Shown one piece after another: positions 16,017-25,631 of a stretch of DNA of 64,000 nt. A program made the position numbers and the translations under genes. Under the pieces are notes generated by a model, which ran no database searches, had not been told where the DNA came from, and was given only the letters and a program-made list of their open reading frames with translations. The DNA is from JBBQWR01 sp038210495 (lineage in GTDB: Bacteria; Planctomycetota; Planctomycetia; Pirellulales; DATAWG01). How positions within the stretch are numbered: the stretch's first letter is position 1; each line of letters begins with the position of its first letter. Where the stretch lies: the NCBI GenBank assembly GCA_038210495.1, contig JBBQWR010000003.1, forward strand, positions 102,112-166,111. Reading direction: 5' to 3'.

Positions 16017-18029
16017 ATGTGCGAATTGAAACCGACTTGGCTCGCGGGTTTTGCGCGGCGGATGCTATCATACGCTGTGCGGGGCATCGCGATCGCTCTG
16101 TGCTGCCTGACGTTGCGGGGGGAAACGCATGGGGCCGATGTTCGACCATCGCGGGTTCGCAAGACGCCGGCGCCGACTTCGCCACCGCCGGTTAAGCGCG
16201 TGCCCCGCAATGCGCCGCCGGCGGTGGCGCCGCGAGTCGCGAAAGACGACCTTGTGGACACTTCCATCGATGGACTCGCCGCTGCCTGCCGGCGACAGGC
16301 CGAGCGGTTCTCGCCGATCGTGGCGGCGGACGTTGCCGCAGCGCGCAAGACGATGCTCTTCCGGCTCGATATTATGCGACCGCTGCTTCGTTCCCTCGGT
16401 GGGGCCGAATTCAATTGGCGAGACTATCTGCTTTGGGACAAAACGCGGCAAGTCGGCTCGACCGAACCGCTCGACCCAGCCGAGCTCGATGAGATCGAGA
16501 TTCGTTGGGAAAGCGCGATCGAAACTTGGCCGGCGCCCAAACTCGTCGATGCTTCGGAGGCCGTCCGAACGTGCATCGCTCGCGCGCGGGCCGAGGCAGC
16601 CCATCAGTCGGACCAGCGATATGCCGTGGAATGGAATGAACTTGCCGGGCTGCTGGCCGATTCGAAACGCGACACACAGGCGGTGCGAAACAAAATTGCG
16701 GAGGCCGTCGTCGCCCGCGAGCGTTTGGGCGACGCGCCGCAATTGACGGCGGCGATCCGCCATGCGCTGGCCGGTCCCGACATCACGCTCCGCGCCGATG
16801 CGTCACTATTGAGTTCGATGCTGTCGTCCAGGATCGACGAGCCCTATCGGATCAATGGAATCTATGTCGGATCGCCGACGGTCGGCGTCGGCCGGCTCAA
16901 GGGCAGCATTGCGATCGAAACGGTCGCGTCGGCCGATTCTGCTCGTTGGTGGTTGCGATTCGTTGGCAATTCCGTCGCGACGACGACAGCCACGAGCAGC
17001 GGCACGACCGTGAACAGCCATGCGGTGACCGACCTGCGCGGCGAGCAACTGTTCGCGCTGGATTGCTTCGGGCTGGCCGCTCAGCCGAGCGTCGCCAGCG
17101 GTAACACGAAAATCATTTACGATCAAATCGTCGTCGCGGGCGGTCCGCTGCGGCGGCGAATCGCCGTCAATCGCACGTATGGCAGTCGCCCCGACGCGGA
17201 GCGGCAAAGCGCCGCCGAGGCCAGTCGTTCACTCGCTTCGCAACTGGATGTCGAAGGGGCGGCGGCCATTTCGCGCGTGAACCAAATCTTTTGGACGAAC
17301 TTTCGCGATCCGTTCACGCGCGCGTCACTCGCGCCTCCGGTGGCCCATTTCCATTCCGACCGCGCCGGAATTTACGGCGAATGGCGCTGGACTCGTTCCG
17401 GCCAATTCGCGGCGCCCGCGCCGCGATTTGACTCGCGCGGCGGACTGATTTTCAGCGCGGACGCCGCCGCCATCGAGCAATTCCTCACCGCTTCAATTGG
17501 TGGGAAGAATCTGTCGGAGGACCAATTGGCGCAGCGACTGGGCCGCCCGGCGGACGACCCGTCTCACACTGGCCCCAGCCAACCGGCCCGGTCGCTCCAA
17601 TTCGCGGACAAGCCGTGCGATGTTGAATTGGCCGACGGCCGGATCGCGCTCCGCTTTCACGTGCTCGGTCTGGAGTCGGCTGGCGTGCGCTATCCGGCGA
17701 TGACGGCCGAGGCGGTGTTCACGCCGCTGCTCGAATCGGGGCAACTGCACTTCATCCGCGATGGCGGCTTTCGGACCCAATTGGTCGCCGAAGAGCTCTC
17801 CGACCAAAACATTCTGAGCGGCCGGCAACAGGCTTTGGGCGTCGGACTGCGGCGGTCGTTTAATCGCGCCTTGCCCGAGCGAATTTCGTGGTCGTCCGAA
17901 GGTCCCGACCAACCGTCGCGAAAGCCAACCAGCGGGGGCGTTCCGCTTGCGCCGCCGGCCGGTATGCGCGTGACGGCCGTCTCGATCGCCGAGGGCTGGT
18001 TGCAACTGGCTCTGACCAATAAAGATTGA
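16017..18029 (+). CDS. Secreted protein of unknown function in an exporter operon
   Basis: This 670-residue protein has an N-terminal signal or anchor (about residues 15-38, YAVRGIAIALCCLTL) and a Pro/Thr-rich linker. A large body without a recognised motif follows. ATG 16017 is preceded by GGGAG and starts just before the signal; the frame is open further upstream, but that part overlaps the permease gene and a repeat. It follows the permease by 73 bases and is almost joined to the next gene, so it is probably an operon member and may be a periplasmic partner of the exporter. Function unknown. Confidence 0.7.
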   Translation: MCELKPTWLAGFARRMLSYAVRGIAIALCCLTLRGETHGADVRPSRVRKTPAPTSPPPVKRVPRNAPPAVAPRVAKDDLVDTSIDGLAAACRRQAERFSPIVAADVAAARKTMLFRLDIMRPLLRSLGGAEFNWRDYLLWDKTRQVGSTEPLDPAELDEIEIRWESAIETWPAPKLVDASEAVRTCIARARAEAAHQSDQRYAVEWNELAGLLADSKRDTQAVRNKIAEAVVARERLGDAPQLTAAIRHALAGPDITLRADASLLSSMLSSRIDEPYRINGIYVGSPTVGVGRLKGSIAIETVASADSARWWLRFVGNSVATTTATSSGTTVNSHAVTDLRGEQLFALDCFGLAAQPSVASGNTKIIYDQIVVAGGPLRRRIAVNRTYGSRPDAERQSAAEASRSLASQLDVEGAAAISRVNQIFWTNFRDPFTRASLAPPVAHFHSDRAGIYGEWRWTRSGQFAAPAPRFDSRGGLIFSADAAAIEQFLTASIGGKNLSEDQLAQRLGRPADDPSHTGPSQPARSLQFADKPCDVELADGRIALRFHVLGLESAGVRYPAMTAEAVFTPLLESGQLHFIRDGGFRTQLVAEELSDQNILSGRQQALGVGLRRSFNRALPERISWSSEGPDQPSRKPTSGGVPLAPPAGMRVTAVSIAEGWLQLALTNKD

Positions 18030-18064
18030 TAATGATTGATGGCCTAAGGAGGGCTCGCTCGCCC

Positions 18065-19414
18065 GTGCCGTTCCCTTTGCCGATTACGCCCTTCGAGTAC
18101 TATTACTTGTTGGACGATTGTCCAAGTTACCCGATGACGTTTCCGGTCGACCTGCAATTCCGCGGCGAGTTGGATCGCGGACTATTCACTGCCGCGCTCG
18201 CCGGGGCCGTCGACCGGCATCCCATGCTTCGGGCGTCGATCGACGACGGCGCCGCGCGGCCAACCTGGATTCCCTGCGCGGCGCAATTGGCTTGGCTCGA
18301 CTGGGACGATGCGCGGCAGCCGATCGCGCATCCGGGGGGCGAATACATCGATCTGCGGCAAGAGGCGGGGCTGCGCGTCTGGGTGCGCACCGGCGACGGC
18401 CAAACTCGCGTGCTGCTGCAATTCCATCATGCCTGTTGCGACGGAATCGCCGCAATCAAATTTATCGAAGACTTGTTAATCTGCTATGCCGATGCGCATG
18501 GCGGCAAGCCATTGGGAGAGACGCTCGGCGCCCTCGACCCGAAATCGCTCGCGAGTCGCGGCGATTTCAGTAAGCCGCACGCGGGCTCGCGATCGCGGTG
18601 GAGCCCGCTAGCCGAAGCCTGGGGGACCGCAAAGCATTGGTCCCGGGCGGTCGGCCGACGGCCGACGGTGCTTTCGGCGCCCGCGAACGTGCCCAGCGAT
18701 TCGCTTCCGCTCGCGCCACCGATTTTGGATTTCTCCGTGACGACGCTCAGCGCCGAGCGCGTCCAGTCGCTTAAACATATTTCCACCGCGGCCGGCGCCT
18801 CGCTGAACGACCTGCTGCTGCGCGACATGTTTCTCGCGATCTCCAACTGGAACGATGGTTCTCACGCTAGCTCGCGCGGGCGCATATGGCTGAACGTGCC
18901 GATCAACTTGCGCCGCCGAATGGACCGCGCGATGCCGGCGGCGAATCGAATCAGTTTCGCGTTCGTCTCGCTCACGCCCCAGCAGTGCCGCGATCGGCGG
19001 GCGGCCCTCGCGTCGATCCACCGGCAAGTCCGCCAGATCCGCGAGCAAAACTCGGCGCGGCATTTCCTCGACGGCCTGGGGATTGCCCGAGATCTGGGAA
19101 TTCTCCCCTGGGCGTTAAGCCGCAAGCGATCGCTGGCGACCATGGTTCACAGCAACTTGGGCCGCGTCTTCGCACGCGACGCACTGCCGCGAACCGAAGG
19201 CCGACTCACCTGCGGCGGCGCGATCTTGCAAACCGTCGCCGCCGTCCCGCCCGTCCGCCCCCTAACCCGCGGCGCAATCGCCATCACCGAATACGCGGGC
19301 GAACTGACTATCAGTCTACGCTGCGATGGGTCGCTATTCGAGCCCGCCGACAGACAATCGCTTCTCGACAAGTATGGGGAGAGACTAGAAGAATCAGTCG
19401 AACTCCGTTCATAA
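18065..19414 (+). CDS. Condensation-domain/acyltransferase-like enzyme (HHxxxDG)
   Basis: This protein of about 449 residues has the CoA-dependent-acyltransferase/NRPS-condensation fold. The catalytic motif HHACCDG (HHxxxDG) sits near residue 121, and FALEYYYLLD-like N-terminal sequence and a C-terminal half beginning near ERVQSLKHIS match the two-lobe fold. Such enzymes form ester or amide bonds between acyl donors and acceptors (wax ester, mycocerosate or peptide synthesis). No carrier protein or adenylation gene is present. GTG 18065 follows AAGGAGGG; ATG 18032, two bases after the previous stop, is an alternative adding 11 residues. It closes the ABC exporter operon. Confidence 0.8.
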   Translation: MPFPLPITPFEYYYLLDDCPSYPMTFPVDLQFRGELDRGLFTAALAGAVDRHPMLRASIDDGAARPTWIPCAAQLAWLDWDDARQPIAHPGGEYIDLRQEAGLRVWVRTGDGQTRVLLQFHHACCDGIAAIKFIEDLLICYADAHGGKPLGETLGALDPKSLASRGDFSKPHAGSRSRWSPLAEAWGTAKHWSRAVGRRPTVLSAPANVPSDSLPLAPPILDFSVTTLSAERVQSLKHISTAAGASLNDLLLRDMFLAISNWNDGSHASSRGRIWLNVPINLRRRMDRAMPAANRISFAFVSLTPQQCRDRRAALASIHRQVRQIREQNSARHFLDGLGIARDLGILPWALSRKRSLATMVHSNLGRVFARDALPRTEGRLTCGGAILQTVAAVPPVRPLTRGAIAITEYAGELTISLRCDGSLFEPADRQSLLDKYGERLEESVELRS

Positions 19415-19424
19415 GGCAAAATCC

Positions 19425-19681
19425 ATGAGTTATCAATTCCGCCCGATGTAGAAAAGCTCGTCAAAGAGCTGATGAGCAGCAACAAGTATGAATCGGAAGA
19501 CGAAATCCTACTTGATGCACTCCGTGTATTCAGGGAGCTGAAGGCTCGAGAAAAGCAACAACTCGCCGACGTGGCCATCGGGATTGACCAGGCCGACCGA
19601 GGGCTTGCCAGGTCACTTGACGTAAACGCTTTGATCGATCGCTGCACGCGTAAGCTGAACGAAGACGGCATCTTTGACTGA
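19425..19681 (+). pseudogene. Frameshifted ParD-like antitoxin gene
   Basis: A short protein resembling ribbon-helix-helix ParD-type antitoxins (PPDVEKLVKELMSSNKYESE, then DEILLDALRVF) is encoded here. The only plausible start, ATG 19425 with AAGG upstream, is out of frame with the body. Adding one base near 19435 would restore MSYQ-IPPDVEK. Translation could still begin at ATG 19472 and yield a 69-residue fragment lacking the N-terminal DNA-binding strand. No toxin follows; the next gene is convergent. A toxin-less, probably decayed locus. Confidence 0.6.
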
Positions 19682-19700
19682 TGGAAAACGTCCTTAGTCT

Positions 19701-21866
19701 CTACGGCTTCGCCGGCCCGAAGAATCTGGCGTCGATCTGGCTCTTGCCTTGCGCGATGTAGTAGTTGACCAGCTCCACACGAAGGGCGCGCGGGGAGAGT
19801 TGCTCTTTGTCCCAGAGCTGTGCTAGGCGGGCGTGGCGGGCGCGGAGTTCAGCGAGTTTGGTTCGCTCGCTGGCCGTGGCCGCGGCTTCCGGCGGGGGCG
19901 ACGGGCCGTCGACCACCGCGCGGCGGGCGAGCATATATTCGCCGCTAGCGCCGTAAGCGACTTCGTCCAGCGTCTCAACCACGGCCGCCGCTTTGGCGCC
20001 GGCGACCAGGTCCATGCTCTTGTCCACGCCGTTGGCATTGGCCAGCGCCTCGGCTAGCAGCGGGTTCAACTTCGACGCCTCGGCTAGCTTTTGCCTTAGC
20101 GATTGGCCCAGGCTCGGCGTCGGATGCAGGACGTTCACTTTCAGGCCCGCGGCGAAGTGGTCGTAGATCGCCTCTTCGATTTCCCGCTGGGCGTTGTACA
20201 TCGGCTCGCGGCGGCCGACGAGTTGCAGCTGGGTCGAGAACAGGGCGCCCGTGGGAGAGATGAACTTGTCGCCGAACGTCAGCCCGAGCTTGGCCAGATT
20301 CTCTTGCGTGTGGCCGCCGGCTGGGGCCTCGGGAATCGGGAAAAACTCCTCGCGCGCGAGCCCCGACTCTTGAGCGCAGAGCAGCAGAAAGCCCGCGCAA
20401 TAGGTGTGGATCGTCGCGCCGGCGAGCGGCTTTCCCTTGAGGGCCTCGACCCGTTCGGTGCGGAAGTTGAGATCGAACTCGCTCGGGGCGCCGATCAGCG
20501 TCGCCGCCGCCGCGCCCATCTTTTGGGCCACATCGGCATCCGGATGACGAAGGAACACGTAGTTCAAACTGCGATCGACAAACGCATCGACATTGGTCGC
20601 CGGGATCGTGGTTCCCCGCTCGGGCAGATCGACGAGTACCATGCGGCGAATCCCATCGGCGCCCGTTTCGGTCGTGACCACGCCCACGTGCGTAAACAGT
20701 CCCGGTGAAAGATCGGTGAATAGATTGTAAGGAGACGGATTGCGCATCAGGAGCCAATCGCCCGGTTCGACGTCGAACCGGCCGAGGCGCAGCTTATCGC
20801 CGACCAGTCCGGTCTTCGCCCGTTGCTCGAGCCATTTGGTGACATCGGCCAAGCGCGATTGCTCCGCCGGTTGCCACTGCTGCGGCGTCACGTGGCCCAG
20901 TAGTTCCAGCAACTGTTTGGCAGTGATCGCTGGCGTGGGCGCCTTCGGATCTTGACCGGGCCGCAGGTCCTGCGGCAAGCCGATCTGGCGGAGCGTCTCC
21001 GCCGTGGCCAGCAGCAGACTGGGCGGTGTATTGAAATCGCGGGCGAATCGGGCCAACTGCGGCACGAGCTCCATATTGCCACTCGCGGAGACTAGGTCGA
21101 GCACTTTTTGCTTCAGCCGATTGCCGACGGCTTTGGCGGCCGGCGTGTCGTCGGCCGGTTGATCGAACAGGACCTCAATAACGACGGCGGCGCCGATCGC
21201 GCTATGGCGGCGGATCAGGTTGTCGAGCAATTGATCGCGGAGGACGGGAATTTCGACCACTTCTTCTTCGGCGAAGCTGAGCGCGTCGAACGACGTGTAT
21301 CGCAGCCGGCCGGAAAGATCGATCAGCCCGGCCGTGGTCGCCAAGTAATTCATGAGGGCCGTGTGGCGGCTCGCGGCGTCGAGCGCGGCGAAACCGACAC
21401 GGGCTTGCAGTGTGCGGTCGAGCAGACGATCGACCCGGTCTTTGACGTCGAGAAGCACGCCGACCGCGTGCAGCATTTCCAAGCGGCGGATTTTGTCGTC
21501 GAACCGAGTCAATTGAATGGCCCATTGGTCGACCGCGTCGGTTGCCTTACGAAGCTCGTCGATCTGCTGCTTTTGGTAACCGACGGCTGAGGCGGGAACG
21601 AAGGCCTCGAGCCGGTCGGTCCAAGCCAGGATCGCCGGCTCGTTCGGATTGGGGCGAAGCTTATCGTCCGCGGGGCCGTCGGAATCGGGGCCGTTGTTCT
21701 TGTCGCCACGCTCCTTGGCCGCCGCTTCTTGTTGCTCGCGGATTCGCTGTTGCAGGCGTGTACCGCGCTGGGCAAGTGCAGGCATCGCGGTTGCTAGCAG
21801 CACCGTCGCGACGCCAGTTACGAGCTTTGCCCAGTTCAAGCGACGATGACGAATTAGGCGGGACAT
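19701..21866 (-). CDS. Secreted YiiX/NlpC-P60-like cysteine hydrolase
   Basis: This 721-residue exported protein has a signal peptide (about residues 10-32, ending MPALA). A helical N-terminal half (35-340) follows. A permuted papain-like YiiX-type domain starts at GDWLLMR near residue 370, with LFTHVGVV carrying the candidate catalytic His. TYCAGF near 488 carries the candidate Cys. Family members hydrolyse amide or ester bonds in cell-wall or lipid substrates, but none is established for this architecture. The C-terminal 150 residues are helical. It stands alone, divergent from tRNA-Gly. Confidence 0.72.
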   Translation of the reverse strand: MSRLIRHRRLNWAKLVTGVATVLLATAMPALAQRGTRLQQRIREQQEAAAKERGDKNNGPDSDGPADDKLRPNPNEPAILAWTDRLEAFVPASAVGYQKQQIDELRKATDAVDQWAIQLTRFDDKIRRLEMLHAVGVLLDVKDRVDRLLDRTLQARVGFAALDAASRHTALMNYLATTAGLIDLSGRLRYTSFDALSFAEEEVVEIPVLRDQLLDNLIRRHSAIGAAVVIEVLFDQPADDTPAAKAVGNRLKQKVLDLVSASGNMELVPQLARFARDFNTPPSLLLATAETLRQIGLPQDLRPGQDPKAPTPAITAKQLLELLGHVTPQQWQPAEQSRLADVTKWLEQRAKTGLVGDKLRLGRFDVEPGDWLLMRNPSPYNLFTDLSPGLFTHVGVVTTETGADGIRRMVLVDLPERGTTIPATNVDAFVDRSLNYVFLRHPDADVAQKMGAAAATLIGAPSEFDLNFRTERVEALKGKPLAGATIHTYCAGFLLLCAQESGLAREEFFPIPEAPAGGHTQENLAKLGLTFGDKFISPTGALFSTQLQLVGRREPMYNAQREIEEAIYDHFAAGLKVNVLHPTPSLGQSLRQKLAEASKLNPLLAEALANANGVDKSMDLVAGAKAAAVVETLDEVAYGASGEYMLARRAVVDGPSPPPEAAATASERTKLAELRARHARLAQLWDKEQLSPRALRVELVNYYIAQGKSQIDARFFGPAKP

Positions 21867-22108
21867 AGGCTAACTTCTCCGCGATCCGAACAATAGGCAA
21901 GATAGTACATCTATAACCGCTGAAATCGCGGATGTCGAATGGGCAAGGCGATGACGCCGCGACGTAGGATGGGGATCAAGAAAGCTTGCGAGATGCGAAG
22001 ACCAAGGCGCGTCACGGGTACTTGACGAGCGGCCGGCTGGCTATTTAGGCTGTTAATCCGCGCAGGTAGCACCGCCAGAGCCGCGGTATTTGATGTAACC
22101 AATTGCCC

Positions 22109-22136
22109 TTGCAAGCAGTTGCGGTCGGTCTATAAT
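22109..22136 (+). promoter_or_regulatory. Sigma-70 promoter upstream of tRNA-Gly and tig
   Basis: TTGCAA and a perfect TATAAT are 16 bases apart. Transcription would start near 22143, about 110 bases before tRNA-Gly, and could read on into tig. The other part of the 387-base gap before tRNA-Gly (21867-22108) shows no gene. Confidence 0.6.
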
Positions 22137-22253
22137 CCCCTAAATTGCAGTCATATCTTCGGAGCGGGTCCATTCTTCCGGCGACGACCCAGGACGGTTG
22201 TCACGGATTGCCTTTTCGCTCGACGATATCGCTGCGGACCGGTCGTATTGATC

Positions 22254-22326
22254 GCGGGTGTAGCTCAGTTGGTAGAGCACGACGTTGCCAACGTCGTTGT
22301 CGTGGGTTCGAACCCCATCACCCGCT
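22254..22326 (+). tRNA. tRNA-Gly (anticodon GCC)
   Basis: A 73-base cloverleaf is visible. The acceptor arms are GCGGGTG/CACCCGC, the anticodon stem CGACG/CGTCG around loop TTGCCAA and the T arm GTGGG/CCCAT around TTCGAAC. Anticodon GCC reads GGC and GGU. No encoded CCA. Confidence 0.95.
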
Positions 22327-22465
22327 TTTGGCAAGGGAATCTCGTGGTATCGGGCCACCCGCACCGGTGAAAAAGCCGCGTTTCGACTGGCGTAACCAGT
22401 TGCAGCGCTGACCGGCGCGTCGAATTCGCAATTCAATTTTTGGAAGCTTCGCCTGTTAGGATCCC

Positions 22466-24004
22466 ATGTCTGCTGAAGATCTCAAAGAAGACGACGAGTT
22501 GACCGCTCAAACTGACGCCGATTTGGATGCCGATGCGGAGGGGGACGCCGCCGAGGAAGAGCGGATTCCGCTCAATCTCGACGTGAAAATCGATCGTCCC
22601 GGCGCCTGCCAACGGCACATCACTGTCACGGTCCCGCGCGAGGACGTCGAGCGATATTTCGACAAAGCGTTCAAGGAACTAATGCCGTCGGCCAACGTGC
22701 CCGGCTTTCGGGCCGGTCGCGCGCCGCGGAAATTGGTCGAGCACCGGTTTCGCAAGGACGTCGCCGATCAGGTGAAGGGCTCGCTTCTGATGGATAGCTT
22801 GAGCCAGGTGACCGAGGACCAAAAGCTGGCCGCGATCAGCGAGCCCGACTTCGATCCGACGGCCGTCGAGCTGCCCGACGAAGGGCCGATGACGTTCGAG
22901 TTCGATTTGGAAGTGCGGCCCGAGTTCGATCTGCCGAAGTGGCAAGGCCTGACGATCGAGCGTCCGACGCGCGATTACTCGCCGGCCGACGTGGACCAAG
23001 AGCTGAAGCGGGTCATGGCCTCGCGCACTCGATTGACGCCGTTTGAGGGTCCTGCTCAGGCAGGCGATTTCGTCACCGCCACGATCTCGTTCAAGGATGG
23101 CGATACGACTCTGTCCGAGGCGATGGAGCGGACGATTCGCTTGGGCGCCACGTTGAATCTTCGCGACGGTCGAGTGGATAATTTCGCCCAGGCGATGGCC
23201 GGCGTCGAAGCAGGGCAAACGAAAACGCTGACCGTGGAAATGTCCGATGCGGCCGCCAACGAACATGTCCGCGGCAAGCCAATCCAGGCCGAATTCCATG
23301 TCCTCGAAGTCAAGAAATTGAATCTGCCCGAACTGACTCCCGAGCTACTCAAGGAATGGGGCGATTTCGACTCCGAAGGGGATCTGCGCGACGTCGTTAA
23401 GCAGAATCTTCAGCGGCAGTTGGTCTACCACCAGCAGCAGCGAGTCCGTCAGCAGGTGACCGCCTTGCTGACCGCCGCCGCCGATTGGGAGCTCCCGCCC
23501 GAAATGCTCCGCCGCCAAAGCAAGCGCGAGCTCGAGCGAGCGAAGCTCGAATGGCGTCGCAGTGGTTTCGCCGACGAGGAAATCGTCGCGCTGGAAAATC
23601 GGCTTCGCCAATCGAGCATGGACAACACGGCGCGGGCGCTCAAGGAGCACTTCATCCTCGAGCGGATCGCCGAAGAAGAAAACATCGAGGACTCGCCGGA
23701 GGATTACGATCACGAAATTCGGCTCATCGCAGATCAGAGCGGCGAGAGCGTTCGTCGGGTACGGGCGAAGCTCGAGCGGCAGGATTTAATGGATGTCCTG
23801 CGGAATCAGATCATCGAAAACAAGACCATCGAATTAATCTTGTCCAAGGCCAGTTTCAAGGATGCGCCCTTCGTGCCCCAAAAGTCCGACGTCGAATCGC
23901 TCGACCTGTCGGCTGGCGGCGAAGAGGAAGAGGAAACGGAGATTCCCGAAGCCAAACATGCGGGCGAAGCCAAGCCGCTACGCGGAATGGACCAGCGCGC
24001 GTAG
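22466..24004 (+). CDS. tig: Trigger factor (ribosome-associated chaperone, peptidyl-prolyl isomerase)
   Basis: This 512-residue protein has the ribosome-docking signature VPGFRAGRAP (residues 78-87) after an unusual acidic extension of about 30 residues. An FKBP-like central domain (about 190-280) and the helical C-terminal chaperone arms follow. Trigger factor shields nascent chains at the ribosome exit. As in many bacteria it precedes clpP, here two clpP genes (24221 and 24996), linking folding and proteolysis. A strong promoter at 22109 may serve both tRNA-Gly and this gene. An acidic EEEEETEIPE-type tail closes the protein. Confidence 0.92.
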   Translation: MSAEDLKEDDELTAQTDADLDADAEGDAAEEERIPLNLDVKIDRPGACQRHITVTVPREDVERYFDKAFKELMPSANVPGFRAGRAPRKLVEHRFRKDVADQVKGSLLMDSLSQVTEDQKLAAISEPDFDPTAVELPDEGPMTFEFDLEVRPEFDLPKWQGLTIERPTRDYSPADVDQELKRVMASRTRLTPFEGPAQAGDFVTATISFKDGDTTLSEAMERTIRLGATLNLRDGRVDNFAQAMAGVEAGQTKTLTVEMSDAAANEHVRGKPIQAEFHVLEVKKLNLPELTPELLKEWGDFDSEGDLRDVVKQNLQRQLVYHQQQRVRQQVTALLTAAADWELPPEMLRRQSKRELERAKLEWRRSGFADEEIVALENRLRQSSMDNTARALKEHFILERIAEEENIEDSPEDYDHEIRLIADQSGESVRRVRAKLERQDLMDVLRNQIIENKTIELILSKASFKDAPFVPQKSDVESLDLSAGGEEEEETEIPEAKHAGEAKPLRGMDQRA

Positions 24005-24030
24005 AATACTTCGATGACAGGACCGCCTCG

Positions 24031-24076
24031 TCACTCCCTCTCTCTCTCTCCAGGAGAGGTCCGGGGTGAGGGCCGG
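24031..24076. repeat. CTCTCTCCAGGAGAGG repeat (family G), copy 1
   Basis: CTCTCTCTCTCCAGGAGAGG followed by TCCGGGGTGAGGG forms a small palindrome. Related CTTCTCC/GGAGAAGG sequences lie at 53083-53185. It occupies the tig-clpP gap. Confidence 0.5.
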
Positions 24077-24220
24077 CAAGCATCGAGCGCGCACGTTCAT
24101 TTCTCTTCGATGGGAAGAGGACAATCACCGCGCCCAGTATGCGTTCCGCAATCGCTTGGCTCCTGGTTCTCGGAAATCGCTTCACGGATCATTGGACATT
24201 TGTAACGGAATGAAACCGCA

Positions 24221-24877
24221 ATGAATCACTCTCAGTTCACCCCTCGGGGCGGCTCTCCCACGAATATCGTGGTCGACGCCCAGTCCGCGTCTCGCGATTA
24301 TCAGCGGCAACGCCAGCTTACGCTCGGCGACTTGCTGCTCGAAAATCGAATCATCCTCTTGCAAGGCGAAATTTATGACGGCAACGCGAACGAAGTCGTG
24401 ATGAAGTTGCTGTACCTGCAAAGCGAAAATCGCCGCAAGGACATCCACTTCTACGTCAATTCGCCGGGGGGCAGCGTCACGGCGACGATGGCGATCTACG
24501 ACACGATGCAGATCCTCACCTGCCCGGTCGCGACCTATTGCGTGGGATTGGCAGCCAGCGGCGGCGCCGTATTGCTCGCCGGAGGGACCAAGGGCAAACG
24601 CTTCGCCTTGCCGCACGCCAAGGTGATGATCCATCAACCTTACGGCCAAGTCGGCGGGCAGATTTCCGACATTGAAATTCAGGCCGACGAAATCCTCCGC
24701 ACCCGCGAGGTACTCAACGAAATCTTGGCCAAGCACACGGGCCAACCGATCGAGCGGATCGCCAAGGACACGGATCGCGATCGCTATCTGACCGCGATTC
24801 AGTCCAAGGAATACGGCCTAGTGGACGACATCCTTACCCGGCCGCCGGTGCAGGCCGAAGACGACGACGACAAATAA
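24221..24877 (+). CDS. clpP: ATP-dependent Clp protease proteolytic subunit, copy 1
   Basis: This 218-residue serine peptidase has the triad Ser113 (in GLAASGGAVLL), His138 (in MIHQP) and Asp187 (in DTDRD). ClpP forms tetradecameric barrels fed by ClpX or ClpA. The usual ASMGA around the serine reads ASGGA here, and the N-terminus is about 20 residues longer than in copy 2, which may affect axial-loop contacts. The two paralogs, 119 bases apart, may form mixed or separate barrels, as in other bacteria with two ClpP proteins. That is inference. No clpX is seen nearby. Confidence 0.93.
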   Translation: MNHSQFTPRGGSPTNIVVDAQSASRDYQRQRQLTLGDLLLENRIILLQGEIYDGNANEVVMKLLYLQSENRRKDIHFYVNSPGGSVTATMAIYDTMQILTCPVATYCVGLAASGGAVLLAGGTKGKRFALPHAKVMIHQPYGQVGGQISDIEIQADEILRTREVLNEILAKHTGQPIERIAKDTDRDRYLTAIQSKEYGLVDDILTRPPVQAEDDDDK

Positions 24878-24995
24878 GGGCTAAATCCGACACCTTTCTA
24901 AAATTGCCAACATCAATCGGTCCTGACGTCGCGCAGCCAACAAGCGAGCGTGCCACGGCCGATCTAATACCCTAAAAAAATATTGAGAGTTTGTC

Positions 24996-25595
24996 ATGCC
25001 ACTGATTCCTTATGTCATCGAAAAAAGCGGCCGCGAAGAGCGGGCGATGGATATTTACAGTCGCCTTCTCAAGGACCGAATCATCTTCTTAGGCTCGGCG
25101 ATCAACGACGAAGTCGCGAATTCAATCGTCGCTCAAATGCTGTTCTTGCAATCGGACGATCCGAAGTCGGACATTCACTTGTATCTGAATTCCCCCGGCG
25201 GCAGCGTGACCGCGGGCCTGGCGATTTACGACACGATGCAATTCGTGACCTGCGACGTGGCGACCTACTGCATCGGCCAATGTGCTTCGATGGGAGCGAT
25301 CCTGCTCACCGCTGGCACAAAGGGTAAGCGCCGCGCCCTGCCCAACGCGCGGATTATGATCCACCAGCCGCTAGCCGGCATGGAAGGAACCGCCGAGGAA
25401 ATCATGATCCACGCCAAGGAATTCAAGAACATCAAGCGAAAGATCAACGCGATTCTGCTCAAACACACAGGGCATCCGCTCGAGAAAGTGGAACAAGACA
25501 CCGACCGCGATCGATTCATGTCCGCCGATGAAGCGATGGAATACAAATTGATCGATCAAGTGATCGAGCATATGGAAGTCAAGCCGCCGGCTTAA
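24996..25595 (+). CDS. clpP: ATP-dependent Clp protease proteolytic subunit, copy 2
   Basis: This 199-residue ClpP of canonical form has catalytic Ser98 in CIGQCASMGAILL, His123 in IMIHQP and Asp172 in DTDRD. Its N-terminus (MPLIPYVIEKSGREERAMDI) matches the typical mature ClpP axial loop. It is closer to standard ClpP than copy 1. Only weak ribosome-binding sequence precedes the ATG. The stop is followed directly by a GGCGTAAGCCCC-type repeat that may also act as a transcription end. Confidence 0.95.
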   Translation: MPLIPYVIEKSGREERAMDIYSRLLKDRIIFLGSAINDEVANSIVAQMLFLQSDDPKSDIHLYLNSPGGSVTAGLAIYDTMQFVTCDVATYCIGQCASMGAILLTAGTKGKRRALPNARIMIHQPLAGMEGTAEEIMIHAKEFKNIKRKINAILLKHTGHPLEKVEQDTDRDRFMSADEAMEYKLIDQVIEHMEVKPPA

Positions 25596-25596
25596 T

Positions 25597-25631
25597 GGCG
25601 GGCGGGGCGGCGTAAGCCCCCTGTTCTGCGG
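25597..25631. repeat. GGGGC-GTAA-GCCCC hairpin repeat (family L), copy 1
   Basis: GGGGCGGCGTAAGCCCCC with the flanking GGCGGGCGG begins two bases after the clpP stop. Relatives lie at 29532-29555, 42391-42420, 42531-42560 and 47212-47250. Confidence 0.6.

Noticed and set aside
18026..18064. TTG/ATG starts 18026 and 18032 for the condensation-type enzyme
   Set aside because: AAGGAGGG at 18046-18053 points to GTG 18065; the upstream starts are possible but less supported.
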